Source of the DNA: Torreya grandis
Lineage: Eukaryota; Streptophyta; Pinopsida; Cupressales; Taxaceae
NCBI GenBank assembly: GCA_037957365.1
Contig: JARHVA010003186.1
Span: 256,501 to 320,500 of the forward strand
Direction: 5' to 3'
DNA length: 64,000 nt
Part shown: positions 1 through 11,437 of the stretch, one piece after another
How the letters are laid out: each line of letters begins with the position of its first letter
Numbering within the stretch: position 1 is the stretch's first letter
The notes under the pieces: model-generated
The model's database searches: none
What the model was told of the DNA's origin: nothing
What the model saw: only the letters and a program-made list of their open reading frames with translations
Position numbers and translations under genes: made by a program

Positions 1-520
1 TTTTTGTTCATAATTTTAGATACCTTATTCTATTTTGGATTTCTTGGAACTATCCTTTGCCTATAAATTCCATTTTTATAATAATAATAAAAGAAAGCAT
101 TACTACAATACACATCTCCATTATTTGATTTAAGATATTTCAACTTGAGACCTATTTTATTCTCAACCAAGGCTTTCCACTTCTTAAAAGTGTCAAATAC
201 ATCATATTTCATTTTAATGAAATAAAACATAAACTTTTTTAGTTGCATCATCAATAAAAATAACATATTAATTGGATCCACTAGTAGAATATACATGAGT
301 TGGTCCCAATACATCTAAGTGTACCAAATCTAACTTGTGCTCTTTCTTTGTAGGTCTAACCTTTAGGAACTTAACCTGCTTCTATTTTCTATACACACAA
401 TGCTCACAGAAGTCTAGATCTAGATATTTAAATCTATGAAACTTATCTTTTAAGATCTACATTCCCTTATGGCTCATACGACCAAGCCTATAGTGCTACA
501 TAGTTGCATCTCCATCTACA
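1..520 (-). pseudogene. Copia integrase remnant (zinc-binding N-part and start of the catalytic core)
   Basis: Integrase inserts retrotransposon cDNA into the host genome. On the minus strand a GAG-pre-integrase-like stretch (RMSHKGM, then DFCEHCVYRK, giving the CxxC half of the HHCC zinc site) is followed by KKEHKLDLVHLDVLGPTHVY, which holds the first catalytic Asp. The longest open piece (314 down to 30) continues through KSDVFDTFKKWKALVE to LKYLKSNNGDVYCSN, where the second catalytic Asp of the usual SDNGGEY has become Asn. Stops interrupt the zinc region. The protein continues off the left edge. Family assignment is firm; activity is excluded by the stops and the lost Asp. Confidence 0.85.
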
Positions 521-689
521 ACAACTAAATCAATAAAATCAACACTACTAGTCAAATATAAATTGCCAACTTTCTAACCCCTCAAAATCATAAGATCACC
601 TTTTTTAACTTTCCAAGAATCTATAGTAAACATTACTGAACATATCTCACTACCCAATTGCCCCACTAAAACCAAATTTCATCTCAACA

Positions 690-900
690 TAGGCACATGT
701 CTGACATCCTTAAGGATCCACGTGTTCCCATTATACATTTTAACCTAAACACAACATTTTCCTACTATCTCACATGATTCATCATCACCAAGATAAACAT
801 GGCATAGATTCTCTTGAACATAATCAATAAAATAATGTCCATGTGGGGGGCATGAAAATAAGCCCCTGAATCTAATACCTAAGAATAAAAAAAACTATCC
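690..900 (-). pseudogene. Copia aspartic protease remnant
   Basis: Retropepsin cuts the polyprotein. On the minus strand VLDSGAYFHAPH keeps the catalytic Asp-Ser-Gly (codons in about 861-876), matching the copia form in which the residues after DSG read A-S-x-H. A stop replaces the usual Trp just before it. The downstream text (MGTRGSLRMSDMCLC) looks like a frame-shifted relative of the G-x-x-x-L-x-D-V-R-H-I-P end of the copia protease. It lies between the Gag knuckle and integrase, as expected. Confidence 0.7.
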
Positions 901-969
901 ATAGAAAGAATTAAGGCATCTTGACATGATTTACTTGATGTCACATTTACCTTATTTGTTTCCTCCTTG

Positions 970-1736
970 TTTGAATTATTATCCCAAAGTGACCAATAAT
1001 TCTTCTTTGAGTGTCCACTCTTCCCATAATGCCAACATATCATCTTGGGTCTAGATCTAGACTTAGATCTACCTTTTGACTTTCCTCAATTGCTTTTGAT
1101 ATTGTCATTTTTCCTCTATATAGTATCAATGGAAAAATCATTACCTAAAGATGATTCACCAGTGTTTTTCCTTTGCATCTCCTCACTAAGGATCACACGT
1201 AAAACATCCTCAAAAATCAAGCTTCCCTTGGTAGGGATTGCATTACTCATAGTCATAACCAAAATATCCCAACTATCAGGAAAAGAAAATAATATTAGAA
1301 AATATATAACTTCATCATCAAACTTAATTCCAACTAAATTGAGCATACTTACAATCATATTAAAATCATTTAGATGGTTAGCAATTAAACTATTCTCAGA
1401 CATTTTCATGTTAAACAATCTTTTCATAAGAAAAAATTTATTAGAAGTAGAGGGTTTCTCATATAAATTTTCAAGTTTATCCATGAGATATTTTGTTTTT
1501 TTCTAATTAGTAATATTAAATGTAACAAAAGATGTAAGGCATAATTAAATGGCTCTCAATTCCTTCTTGTTAAGCAATGACCAATCTGCATCACTCATAC
1601 TTATAGGTTATTCTCCTTTCCCTTCCAAGGGGAGATGAAGCTCCTTCTGATATAGGTAATCTTCCATCTTCATTTTCCATAAACCAAAATGTTTACCATC
1701 AAACTTCTCAACTTTTAATCTGATCTCTTCTCTCAT
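970..1736 (-). pseudogene. Copia Gag remnant with degenerate CCHC zinc knuckle
   Basis: Gag forms the particle that packages element RNA. I place the start at the ATG read from 1736 because MREEIRLKVEKFDGKHFGLW gives the copia Gag start pattern (K-F-D-G-x-N-F-x-x-W), about 63 bp inside the primer-binding site. The frame runs to 1116 with a longest open piece at 1484-1116 (copia-type gag domain with LANHLNDFN-like and FPDSWDIL-like signatures), then past a stop to the knuckle. The knuckle reads CWHYGKSGHSKKNY at about 977-1042: the second and fourth Cys of C-x2-C-x4-H-x4-C have both become Tyr, so zinc binding would be lost. Confidence 0.85.
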
Positions 1737-1798
1737 AGCTCCCACTCAAGCTAATAACCTTCTTATGATTTACCACATTATTAAAACATAACACCAAT

Positions 1799-1811
1799 GG
1801 CTCTGATACCA
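1799..1811 (-). promoter_or_regulatory. Primer-binding site for initiator tRNA-Met
   Basis: The minus strand reads TGGTATCAGAGCC, the standard plant initiator tRNA-Met primer site. Two bases separate it from the LTR end at 1814 (the minus-strand LTR ends ...AACA). It fixes the orientation of the copia element and its 5' LTR boundary. Confidence 0.92.
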
Positions 1812-1813
1812 AT

Positions 1814-2740
1814 TGTTAGGAATTAAAAAAAAATTAAATTAGATTTAATATAACCATAAATCAAATATAACTTATGCAATAACATGAATCATGGAAACAT
1901 TCCTCAAATCATATATATATAAAGAAATCATTTAAATGGAGAGAGCAAGAATCAATCACACAACACAAATCTAATGTGTTTCACCCAATGTGGGCTACAT
2001 CCACTAAGAAGGTTTTCAAATAAAATAGTAATCTAAAACAAGATTACAATGAAATCTCATAGAGATAAAAAAAATCTTGTAGAAAATGTTACATAAAAAG
2101 CTACACTTTCACCTACACCTACACTTTAAAGTATCTCACAAGCTGCTATACCAAACCCTACAATAAACACTTTCACTTTACAAAAACATCTACACATTGA
2201 CTTTGATCCTCAAATCCACACCCTAAAAATAAACCATCAATGTCTAAAATCCACACCACACCCTGTATATATAGTAAATGAAGGAAAATACACAAAAGGA
2301 GGATAAATTTGCAATGCTTATCCAAGATAAACATTATCTAACATGTGACGACCCTCTTCCACCTAATCAAACTCATCCAAAATCCTACCCAAAAGGAAAA
2401 TAATTAATATTGTGTTTCCACCTTTTAAGGGCACATTTTCCAACACCATGTGATCACAACAAACTCCTTGCAACAAGGAAGGCATCCCCTTTTCCAAAAA
2501 ATAACTATCTCCCTAAGATCAAGGAAGTCAATATGGGAAAATTCATCTAACAATTAACTCCAAAAAATATGGAAACATAGAAATTAGAAAATATAAGGAA
2601 TATTTCACTCACATGTGGAGTAAGGTTCCACAAAAGGTGGAGTAGGGTAAATTTTTCTCCCCGCATCCTTTGAGCTCTCTAGGCCCCCAAAATATTCTCC
2701 TAAGGTCATGTGATATCCCCAAAGGGATCTACACTCAATA
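1814..2740 (-). repeat. Copia LTR (~927 bp)
   Basis: On the plus strand it begins TGTTAGGAATT next to the primer site and ends near CTCAATA at 2740, just before a polypurine tract. The minus strand has a good TATA box, ACTATATATACA (2264-2275), placing U3 at 2280-2740 and R/U5 at 1814-2240. The left boundary is firm; the right is inferred from the polypurine tract, with the expected terminal dinucleotide decayed. No second copy of this LTR lies in the window. Confidence 0.75.
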
Positions 2741-2756
2741 ATCTCCCACTTGGAGA
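2741..2756 (-). promoter_or_regulatory. Copia-type polypurine tract outside the LTR
   Basis: The minus strand reads CTCCAAGTGGGAGAT and then enters the LTR as TATTGAG. The form AAGTGGGAGATTGTTG at an internal-to-3'-LTR junction is typical of plant copia elements. It lies on the side of the LTR opposite the primer site. About 120 bp beyond it (to ~2870) resemble the 3' untranslated tail of a copia element. Confidence 0.65.
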
Positions 2757-2886
2757 CTGTTTCTCCTAAACAAAATTTATCATTACTCCATGACCACTAA
2801 GGTCAACCATTAGGCTCCTTGCCTTGTCCTTTATAGAGAAATCTCTTGATTTGTATAGGACTCTATAATGTGGATGTATCACATCA

Positions 2887-4190
2887 TGGGAATATTTTAG
2901 AGTGTTGTTGACTTCTAGATTGAAAGATGAAAGTGGCCATACTTCTCTTATACATCAACTTAATATGATCAAAAGAGGCCCTAAGGAAGTAATGAATGAC
3001 TCCAATGAGAGGTTTTAAAGGACATGGTATATATTACCTCTTCTCATGAGGCCACCTTCTTGTTTTGACTTTGCTACTTAATTGAGAGCTATCGGTACTA
3101 AAATTGCTATCATAATTCAATCCATGGGTGGTTACACTCTTCCTTAAGCATATGAACTTGCCATCAAAGCTAAAAATGGTCTCATTTAAGCTGGAAGGTT
3201 ACATCCAAAGGTTTTTATTCCTCCATTGTATTATAATTTTGGTAACACTTCAAATGTGGTCCAAATTCCTAATGCTTACACCAAGCCTAGAGCTACTCTT
3301 AAGAAGGAAGATAATATCATGGATAAAGATGCATAAATTCAAATGCTAAGATATTAGCTTAGGCAAGCTAACATAAAAATATGTGCCTACCAAAATCCTT
3401 ACCCCTATCAATAATAGTATGGTCAAAAATTTGGAAGAGGTTAATGGCAACCTAACTCTAAAAGGCCTACCAATGTGTACAATCCTAACTCCATTACCAA
3501 TGCAAGAGAGATTATACCTATGTATATCAACTTGGTGTAAGGATAAAATTATCATCAAAGCCAATTTATGGATGCTAATGATAATATATATAAATCTATT
3601 GTTGCTTAAGGAGGAGTTACTCCCATCTTATTAGCTGAATATAAAGTGATGATGAAGTTAATGAGGGTTGGCAACCTCAAGGAGAAATCTTCACCAACTT
3701 ATAGGTGGAAGATAATTTTTTACTCAATCAAGGAACCTTTGTTGTAGAAAATACTAGAAATAAGAGGAAGGCTCTAGGAGGTGGAATTATCATGCCCATA
3801 GGCTCATCTAATCCTCCTATAAGGTAGTAAGGCATGGCTAGAAGTGTGATAATTCCAAAAGGTCCTACACCTCCATCAAATCAAAATGTGGTAAGGTCCA
3901 CTCAAGGTTCCTCTATTCCTCAAGTTCTAAGAAAAATTTTAAATCCAAATACTCAATAAAATGTGAGTGCTAATGCTCTAATCATAGTGGATTCCTTTAA
4001 AATTTCCAAAGCATATATCTCCTTGTGGGATATCCTTCATATGCCTGGCCAAAAAGAGTTGTTAAAAAATAAATTGTCCACTATTCCTACTAGTCCTTCA
4101 TCTTAAAACCAAATTAATAATCATGGTGTCATTTTAAATGATCCTAAAAATATTATTAAACTATCTACTAGGATTGATAAACCTCCACCA
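2887..4190 (+). pseudogene. Ty3/gypsy (Tat-like) Gag remnant
   Basis: From 2887 the plus strand reads WEYFRVLLTSRLKDESG, then LIHQLNMIKRGPKEVMND and a stop-interrupted R-F motif. This is the retrotransposon Gag core pattern (W-x2-F-x3-L-x2-R-F ... L-x-x-R-E-x-x-E-x-V-x-D-F-x-x-R-F). The frame continues through AYELAIKAKNGLI to a Pro/Asn-rich linker (3370-4190) with TPILLAE, GGGIIMPIGSSNPP and ISLWDILHMPGQKELL, features I associate with Gag-to-protease linkers of this gypsy group. More than ten stops and some frame changes. It leads directly into a protease in the same orientation. The preceding DNA ends with a copia tail, so no LTR of its own is visible upstream. Confidence 0.7.
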
Positions 4191-4194
4191 TTTT

Positions 4195-4720
4195 AACTCA
4201 ATCTCATAGTGGGTGATAAATTGGTTCACAATTGCATAGTTGATAGTAGATCCTATACATCAGTCATGCCCTAAGTTGTAACTAATAATTTGGACCTAAA
4301 ATATGAGATTCATAAAAAATGATTGATCCAACTAGATGATACACCTACTAAGACCATAGGGTTGATCAAAAACTTGAAGGTTTTCTTGCATGATTGTCCT
4401 AAAGTTCCTATCCTTCAAGATATAGTTATTGTTTACCTCCTAGCTCACTTTGTAATCTACCTATTAAGAGACTTTACAACCAAGATTGGTGGCTATATCT
4501 CAGATTATTTTTCATTCTTGTAATTTAGGACAAGGTATGGGACTAAAGTGACCATTATAAATCAGCCTCTTAAAAATTTTCACATTGAACCATACATTGG
4601 AATTAGTTCTAACTTGAAATGCATTATTCATGAGAAGGAGGAATCTAATGTGGATGATGGTGTTTCTAAACTTGAAGGAATTTTTGATCTATTTTTAGAT
4701 GAGGATGGTGAATATTAATA
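4195..4720 (+). pseudogene. Tat-like gypsy aspartic protease remnant
   Basis: The text VGDKLVHNCIVDSRSYTSVMP aligns with the plant gypsy retropepsin start in which the last part is DSGASSSVMP: the catalytic Asp is kept, but the Gly after DS has become Arg (about 4239-4250). Downstream TPTKTIGLIKNLKVFLHDCP, ILQDIVIV, RDFTTKIGGYISDY and RTRYGTKVTI match the remainder of this domain. The longest open piece is 4323-4523. A paralogous domain occurs on the minus strand at about 22470-21990, so the family call is well supported within the window. Confidence 0.8.
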
Positions 4721-5640
4721 TGGGCATGATCCTTATGCATGATTTTATCAAAATAATCTTGGGACTTATATCATGTATGAGGAGACATTTAAAGGAGCTG
4801 AGGTAAGTGTCAAACATTTTCATGCTATTGAGAGCAACTATATGATTCATGAGTATGATGATCATAGGTTGATAAATATAATTGAGCACCATAGTGTAAA
4901 TAATGATATTTTCATTCCTATTATTTATTAATATGTTATGGATGATGACACTCATGAATAAGAGGAGGATGAATTATGGCTAAGATTTGAGGCCATATGT
5001 CAATAATTTGACAAGATTGGTAACATTCCTTCTTTTCCAAAGAAATGTATGTCTAATGTGTTTATTGATAAAAATAATGAGTAGGATCTTAGGTGTTCTA
5101 TAAATTATGAATTTAAATGGCATGTTGTTAAGGAAGATGGACATCAATCTACTATTCAAAAGCCTACAGTCCTATAGGGACCTAGTAAGGTCAAAGTAGA
5201 AGTTATTGTGCCTAAAGGATAGTTAGGAGATCCATATATTATTGATCCATGTTCATAGGGGTTAGATCATAAATAAGAACTCGATACTCCCAAGCATCAA
5301 GTATATCATGTGTAAGAAGATAGAAAGGTTGAGGCAACTATCATCATTCTTATTATTTAGTGTGAGCAATGTATATTAGATATAGAAATGATCAAGAGGA
5401 TGGTATCTCTAACCAAGGATCTTAGAGAGAAATAAATATTATTTATGAAGGTCCTAGATAATTCACTTGTATACCTAATAATATTCAAAGGTGATGATCT
5501 TCTTGATCACCTACATATGCAAGTGATTAGTGATGAGCATGCTCCTCATGCTAGGTTACCTTCATAGAGTGATAAATATGCTAGGGGAACCATTTTTTAC
5601 CTTGGTTGAGGTATGATCATATTTTTCACCTCAAGATGAG
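4721..5640 (+). pseudogene. Post-protease coding remnant of the Tat-like element, no RT recognised
   Basis: The protease frame continues as protein-like text with scattered stops: NNLGTYIMYEETFKGAEVSV, ESNYMIHEYDDHRLINI, EEDELWLRFEAICQ, SINYEFKWHVVKEDGHQS, then MIKRMVSLTKDLREK and GDDLLDHLHMQVISDEHAPH, ending near SDKYARGTIFYL. In the related minus-strand element an acidic spacer of similar length separates protease and RT, so this is probably that spacer. No RT, RNase H or integrase motif follows before 6.4 kb; pol appears deleted or was never there. Confidence 0.5.
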
Positions 5641-6439
5641 GTTTTGTAAATAGTATAATAGGTGTGTGTCTTTTCTTTCAGTTGTGTTGTGTTCCCTAAG
5701 TATTTTAGTTGAACACATGTGTGTTTATTTTGAGTTTGTCTCATTTTGTGTGACTTTCCCTTGTGTTTTGTGTGTTGTCAAAGGTAATTTGTGTTTCAAA
5801 CCTATGTAAATGTGACTCCATATACCAATGGATAGGATTAGGAAATTGGTCATGGCATAACAAGCATACCACCCTTGGGAAATCACTAAGAATATCAACC
5901 ATTTTGACCACAAGTTAAAATAGGTAAACCCCTTATAGTCAAGACTTTATATGGGGGTATAACATAGTGTCATAGGGTGTGTTTTTGTATATTTGATGTC
6001 TTTTAATTCTATTATAACCTTGGTTATGATCTAATTTAGTTTTATGTCATTTGGATTCATCTAGGGGGTTAGACTACCATGGCATGTCACATAGGAATGA
6101 ATAAGGTAGTTTGTTTGTACGTTCTACATATGTGCTTAAAAAACATTTTAAGATAAAAATATTACATGTACATTATTATTTTGGTGCCAAGATCATCCAC
6201 TAATTTTTTTGTGTCTTGATGACTGTATCTCAAGATATAAGCATTTAAATTTGAACTAGCAGAGATAGATGTGCATGGAGATGTCAAGTTTAGGCTTCAA
6301 GAACTAACTATTTAAGTTAAAAATATCTAAATGATCTTAAGATTGAATGAAAATATATCAATTAGAAAACACCATCCAATAAAGCTAATAATATCAATGG
6401 CACATGGGTACTTAAAAGGGTCAAAAAGTTAAAAAGTGA
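5641..6439. other. Unassigned stretch between gag-protease remnant and minisatellite
   Basis: No coding signal is convincing here. ATTATTTTGGTGCCAAGATC (about 6174-6193) faintly resembles the T-T-T-G-G-C-G-C-C start of a gypsy primer site on the plus strand, but no LTR pair supports it. The rest may be 3' untranslated or LTR sequence of the preceding element. Confidence 0.3.
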
Positions 6440-6860
6440 CCAAATCAAGGATTGATAGCACACGTTGAGTCATGAAAATAATATCAATGATTTATGTTTA
6501 AATAGTAGGACCCAGATCTAATGGTGCATATTTGTATATACAAGTTAGATCAATAATATGTGTTTAAAGACTAGGACCCAGATCTAATGGTGTGTGTTTT
6601 TGCATATAAGGTAGATTAATGATCTATGTTTAAAGACTAAGACCAAGATCTAATGGTGCACATTCCTATGTATAAGGTAGATCAATTATCCACATTTAAA
6701 TATTGGGACTAAGATCAATGGTGCATATTTTATCATGACAAAGTATATCTATGGAATCCAAGCATATTCAATGAATCAAAAGGTACTTGGGCTAGATCAA
6801 TGGTGTGCATTCCTACATACAAGGTAGATCAACTATCTAAGTTTAAAGACTAGGATTAAT
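6440..6860 (+). repeat. 66-bp minisatellite array
   Basis: Three consecutive 66-bp units start at 6506, 6572 and 6638, each beginning TAGGACCCAGATCTAATGGT or a close variant and ending near TTTAAAGAC. A partial unit precedes them (ending TATGTTTAAATAG at 6505), another follows at 6704, and a displaced unit lies at about 6790-6850 (CTAGATCAATGGTGTGCATT ... TTTAAAGACTAGG). Such arrays are often found in LTRs or untranslated parts of large plant gypsy elements; the assignment to the upstream gag-protease remnant is inference. Confidence 0.85.
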
Positions 6861-7959
6861 ATTAATAGCATGAGTATGATCATGCTAAATTGGATCTAAT
6901 GGTGAGCATTAGTTCAACATGTCAAAGGATCATGAGAGCAAATACTCTCATGATGATTGTCATGATTTAACTAAGTAGATCAATGATGTGTGTTTGATCT
7001 CATAGACTAAGATCAATGTCATTCATTTAACTAATCAAGTAAGATCAATGATGCATAGGCAACCATGTAAGATAAAATTATTATGTATCAAATTAATCAT
7101 CTTAGACTCATATGCTAACATTAAAGCTTAATCAAAATTTGAGATGAATAATGACTACCAAATGTGAAGAACAAATCCTAAGAGATAAATGAATGGTTGG
7201 AGATGGTAAATATAGGTGTCTAGAAGATAGTTAGTAGTTAAGAAAATATATTATGACTATCATAGCATGTTTCAACCTCCCTTAGATAGTACATATGTGT
7301 CAACTCTCCTAATTTATTTTTAAATTCTCAAGAGATGATCCGTGATGAAAATAGTTTCCTAAATAATCAAGAAAACCCTTATGTCACATTTTATGAAGTT
7401 TCATATTTTGGAGGACCACTTGTCCTATCAAACCTTACATGGTCTATTTTTTAATTCATTCTCCTGCATATGTAACTCCTCCTCTCATTATGACAAGTGT
7501 TTTAGTGACCTTTAGATTTCTATTTTCTCACCTCTCTCTCAAGTTCTTTAAGTAGCTACCATTTTGGCCTTTGTAAGATATACCACACCATGTATGGTGA
7601 AGCCATGTTGGAATGATGTCATATTTTTCCTTTGAATATTAATGAAAATCTATTTTTGAGTTTTTGAAAACTTGACTAAGTGTGTAATTGATGTATGATG
7701 ATGCAAAATGTTAATTATCTATCCCTTCTTCCCTTATCCTTTCATGTTTGTGAAAGAGTTCCTATTCGAAAAACTCATATAGAGTGTAATGAAGTGTGTT
7801 AGGCTCTTTTAAAGTGTATGATTATCCTTGGAGTGTGAAATTTTACCTCTGGTTAATTTTCATTATGTTACTTCCCACATCTCACCTTTATATTGAAACA
7901 CACATGTTAGAAACCTTCTAGGACTTAGAAGCTAGTTTTTATGCCTAAATTCTTAGTTG

Positions 7960-8225
7960 ATGAAATATGATGGTCATGGGAAAAAAATTTGGTGTATCAC
8001 ACCCTTAGATTAGGTTCATTTCATGCAAGTTTCTAACTCTTTTCCCCAGAAGTGAGAATTAACATAGGTGAAATCACTTTTAGATACATTCATGGAGCTA
8101 TCCCTTAAATTATAGGCTCACTTTCACTATAAGTACACCACATACCTGGAAGTGTTCCCATGTTCCCCAAATATGGAAGAGGCTTAAACACCCTCTTCTA
8201 GGGTGAAATATTTGGTGACAATAGT
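7960..8225 (+). repeat. Diverged direct repeat, left copy
   Basis: Shares an ordered series of words with 10665-10930: GGTGTATCACACCC, TTTTCCCC, GGAGCTATCCC, ATTATAGGCT, CCCATGTTCCCCAAA, AGGCTTAAACACCCTCTTCTAGGGT. Same orientation, about 2.7 kb apart. It could be a pair of LTR fragments around an internal region; no primer site or polypurine tract was found. Confidence 0.45.
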
Positions 8226-10664
8226 ACATATAGGTTTGGAGGTTGGTATAAGTATGGAAATATCCTAAGGGGAAAGTAAGAGATACATAATAATTTTCAT
8301 ACAAATATGAGAGTCTAAAACTGAGGGAAAAAGGCACTAGGCCAAATCATTACGTCTACATAGGCCCAATTCCTCATAAACCTTTGGAAATGTTTTAAGA
8401 GAGTAAAAGTGTAGAATTGAAATAAGGGCCTAGTTAAGAAGGTGTTGTCAACCCTAAAAACATGATATAAGAGTCCCAAATTTATCAACATAATAATGAA
8501 AGAGAAAAGAGATCATCTAGGGTCTACAGTAATACTATCAAACACTCATACTAGTAGTGGCCTATTAGGCATACCTATATATCATGAGAAAGGGGTAAAT
8601 ATGGAGTTTGGGTAGTTGGAGATAAGTGAAAATGGGTGGGAATAAAAAAGAGAAGAGTGATATGAAGATGTTTATGCCATAATCTCACCTATAGGTGGCT
8701 TAGACCCCTAAGACTCAATGTAGACCTATTGGGTCTAAAGACATTATTAAGGCCTCAAGACCCTATGTTCATATTGATGGCAAAACTTAGACCCTTGAAG
8801 AAAAATAAATGTTATAAGAAGGTTTAGGAGGATGGTACAAGTCCTAAGAAAGATTTTTTAGACTAGGGAAGTAGAAAAGTGATCAATTTGGTCTTTAGAC
8901 CCATCTCAAACCCGACTATCCTATTATGTCATATCTCACCAAGCATAAGGAATAAGGGCCAATAATATTAGGGGGGAATTAAATCCCCTTTGACCTAAAA
9001 ATCCATGGAAGAAATATTTGGGTTAAGGAGCCTATATTTATGAACAAACACTAAGACTGTAATCTACCTATAAATCTTGAAAAAGAATGGAGGTCTACAA
9101 ATTTTCACCCAATTCTCTCCATAAAATATTCATGGTACCAATATATCTAAGGATAATTGAGGAGGTATATGGGATAGATGATCATATCAATAAGTTTTGG
9201 TTTGGAGGTTCTTACTCTATAAACCATCATTAAGATGGTGGATGTCCAAAACCCTCCTTAAACCCTAACACATACCTAATAGGAGAAAAATTAAGATATT
9301 TACACTAAAAACCCCTAATTTTTATTTTAAAACACTTGGACCACATAGAATACTCAGATGAGACCTCAACTATGGTAATGGTCTATATGAATAGTATATG
9401 GACACCCCCAGAAACTCTATTTTTTACAAAGTTTTGTGGTATTTTTAAGATGTAGAGTTGATGAAGAGTTATATATAATTGTAAGAGGTACTATGAGTCT
9501 TTTTTAATATTCTAAAATCATGAAAAACTTACAATTATGCATGAAATTTTTCATAAAGATCTATGCTAAATAGGTAGTCTAGTCGTGTTAAAGGGAGGTG
9601 ACCTAGTCATTTAAGTGAGGTAATATTATAGGTGTGAGATGCTTGGAAATCCCAAGTCTTGGTATAATAGGTTGTTTCATATGTGATAAAATATCACTTA
9701 TTTATCTTAAAGGTTTGATTCAGCTCTCATATCCATCCAAATAGCAAACAAGCAAGAGACTAGGCTACTTGCCTATAGGTCTACTTAATCAATAAGAAAG
9801 GAATGTTCATGGGTGTAAAAAGGTAGTGTGGAATAAAATCATGGTCATTAAACCTATTTAATTATCTCTTTAAGAAATAAAACTCCGCATCTATGGCCAT
9901 TATGGAGGATTTAGGTAGTTTCCTGAACATAGTCAACATGTAAAGAAGAGGTAGCCACTAAATACTTCATGGAAGAGGTCTAATTGGACCTTTTAAATTA
10001 TTGGTAACTGATATAAGAAGATTTAATTTACAAATATTTTAATTCATATGATCCTCATGGGTCAAAATTGGCTAAAAATAGACTCCAATGACCAAATATT
10101 CTCATTTAAGACACCATTCAGCCTAGGCAATGCATGGAGTGTGGAGGCTACTTGTAACTACCAATTGAAGGGATGGTGGTCATTAATGTCCCATTCATGT
10201 TCTCCTTATGCCAAAATATCTCTTATTTTGATCCATTATTCTATATATTTAAGTGTTAAGGCCATTGTAACCATCCCTCACTTGGGTATGAGGAAACTCT
10301 ACCTAGATTTGTATCTTGTAGACCTTTTAGACTGATAAATGGAATATTATGACTTCTTTATGTTATATTTTAATGTTTTATTTGATTATTAGATATACAT
10401 AAGTGGTATATAGTCTCCCTTTTTAGGTTCTTACCTCACCTAGATGCTATTATATGTACTATGCAGGTCAAATAACATGTGAAGAGTGTTGGTGATTGAG
10501 CTTGAAGTGTAATCTGATTGGTAAGTGCCTTAGATCAAACCTCCATATCATTACCCTCATGTTCTACCCACCTAACATAGCATCCATGTGAGACATTATT
10601 TTATAATAACTCTTAGAAATATTAGTTCATTTTATTGTCTAATCCATTAGTATTATTTAAGGTC

Positions 10665-10930
10665 AATTAGAGTGGATGAATGATATCAGTGCATCACCTC
10701 CAGTAGTATAGGTTTACTTTTAATTTTTTCCCTCTACCCATTTTCACCCCAAAATTTAATAAGTCTTAGTGATTTGAGACCTAATGGATGCACCAGGGGA
10801 GCTAGCCCCATAATCTATAGGTTTATCCCAGCCATAGGTCACCCACAGCCTTGGGCAAATCCCATGTTACCCCAAACTTGGAGGTAAGCCTGAAAAACCT
10901 CCTCCTAGGGTTTAGTTTGGAGTGTTAACA
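10665..10930 (+). repeat. Diverged direct repeat, right copy
   Basis: Counterpart of 7960-8225. The clearest shared part is GGAGCTAGCCCCATAATCTA ... CCCATGTTACCCCAAACTTGG ... CCTCCTCCTAGGGTTTAG (10797-10911). Similarity fades within a few tens of bases on both sides. Confidence 0.45.
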
Positions 10931-11386
10931 AAAATTAACTATCACATCAACCATTTACATTTAACATGCTTATAAAAATCATGACTAGTCTATAAAATCA
11001 ATCCATGTCACCATCACACATAATAAATTATAATATACATATAATATATCACTCTAAATTGTATACATAAGATAAATTCATGTGTAATAAGTCTAATTAG
11101 GTGGATATGATCAATATAATGGTCATATAAATATAAAACATGTATAGTGAGCCTAGATGCCCCTACAATAGGCATGCCTCCAATGTAGTAAGGTATCCCC
11201 TAGGTATAAGAATGCCCCACATTTGAATACCCATGTCATGTGTAACCTATATGTCTTTCATCCCACTAATTTATACCAAAAAAATAATGTGTGTATAAAA
11301 TGGATATGTAATCTACCATGTACATATGATAAATAACATAGTGCAACCATATAAGCTAGTAACATATGTCATGCATAAATCCTCAT

Positions 11387-11389
<3 letters not shown>

Positions 11390-11434
<45 letters not shown>
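11390..11434. repeat. (AT)n microsatellite, 45 bp
   Basis: Uninterrupted alternating A and T. Simple repeat; probably length-variable between individuals. Confidence 0.98.

Positions 11435-11437
<3 letters not shown>

Larger units (their letters stand above)
1..2740 (-). mobile_element. Ty1/copia LTR retrotransposon, 5' part, truncated by the window edge
   Basis: Read on the minus strand the order is LTR (2740 to 1814), primer-binding site (1811 to 1799), Gag (from 1736), CCHC knuckle, aspartic protease, then integrase reaching position 1. Gag-protease-integrase before RT is the copia order; RT and RNase H would lie beyond the left edge. Integrase wording (LVHLDVLGPTHVYSTSG, KSDVFDTFKKWKALVE) is closest to Tork/Tnt1-type copia as I know it; the lineage is inference. 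Several in-frame stops and frame changes make it a dead copy. A polypurine tract also sits on the outer side of the LTR, which a simple 5' LTR should not have. Confidence 0.85.
6861..11389. other. Unassigned repeat-derived DNA, no gene recognised
   Basis: No recognisable domain on either strand. The longest reading frame is 95 codons on the plus strand (10048-10335) and matches nothing I know. The stretch holds one diverged direct-repeat pair (7960-8225 and 10665-10930, listed separately). The low complexity and absence of coding patterns fit old LTR or untranslated retrotransposon sequence. Confidence 0.5.

Noticed and set aside
5725..5913. 62-codon minus-strand frame with a hydrophobic stretch considered as a membrane protein
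   Set aside because: Short, isolated, opposite in strand to the coherent gag-protease frame, and with no supporting context.
10048..10335. 95-codon plus-strand frame
   Set aside because: No recognisable motif, no extension of protein-like text on either side, and no regulatory context; chance is likely in AT-rich DNA.
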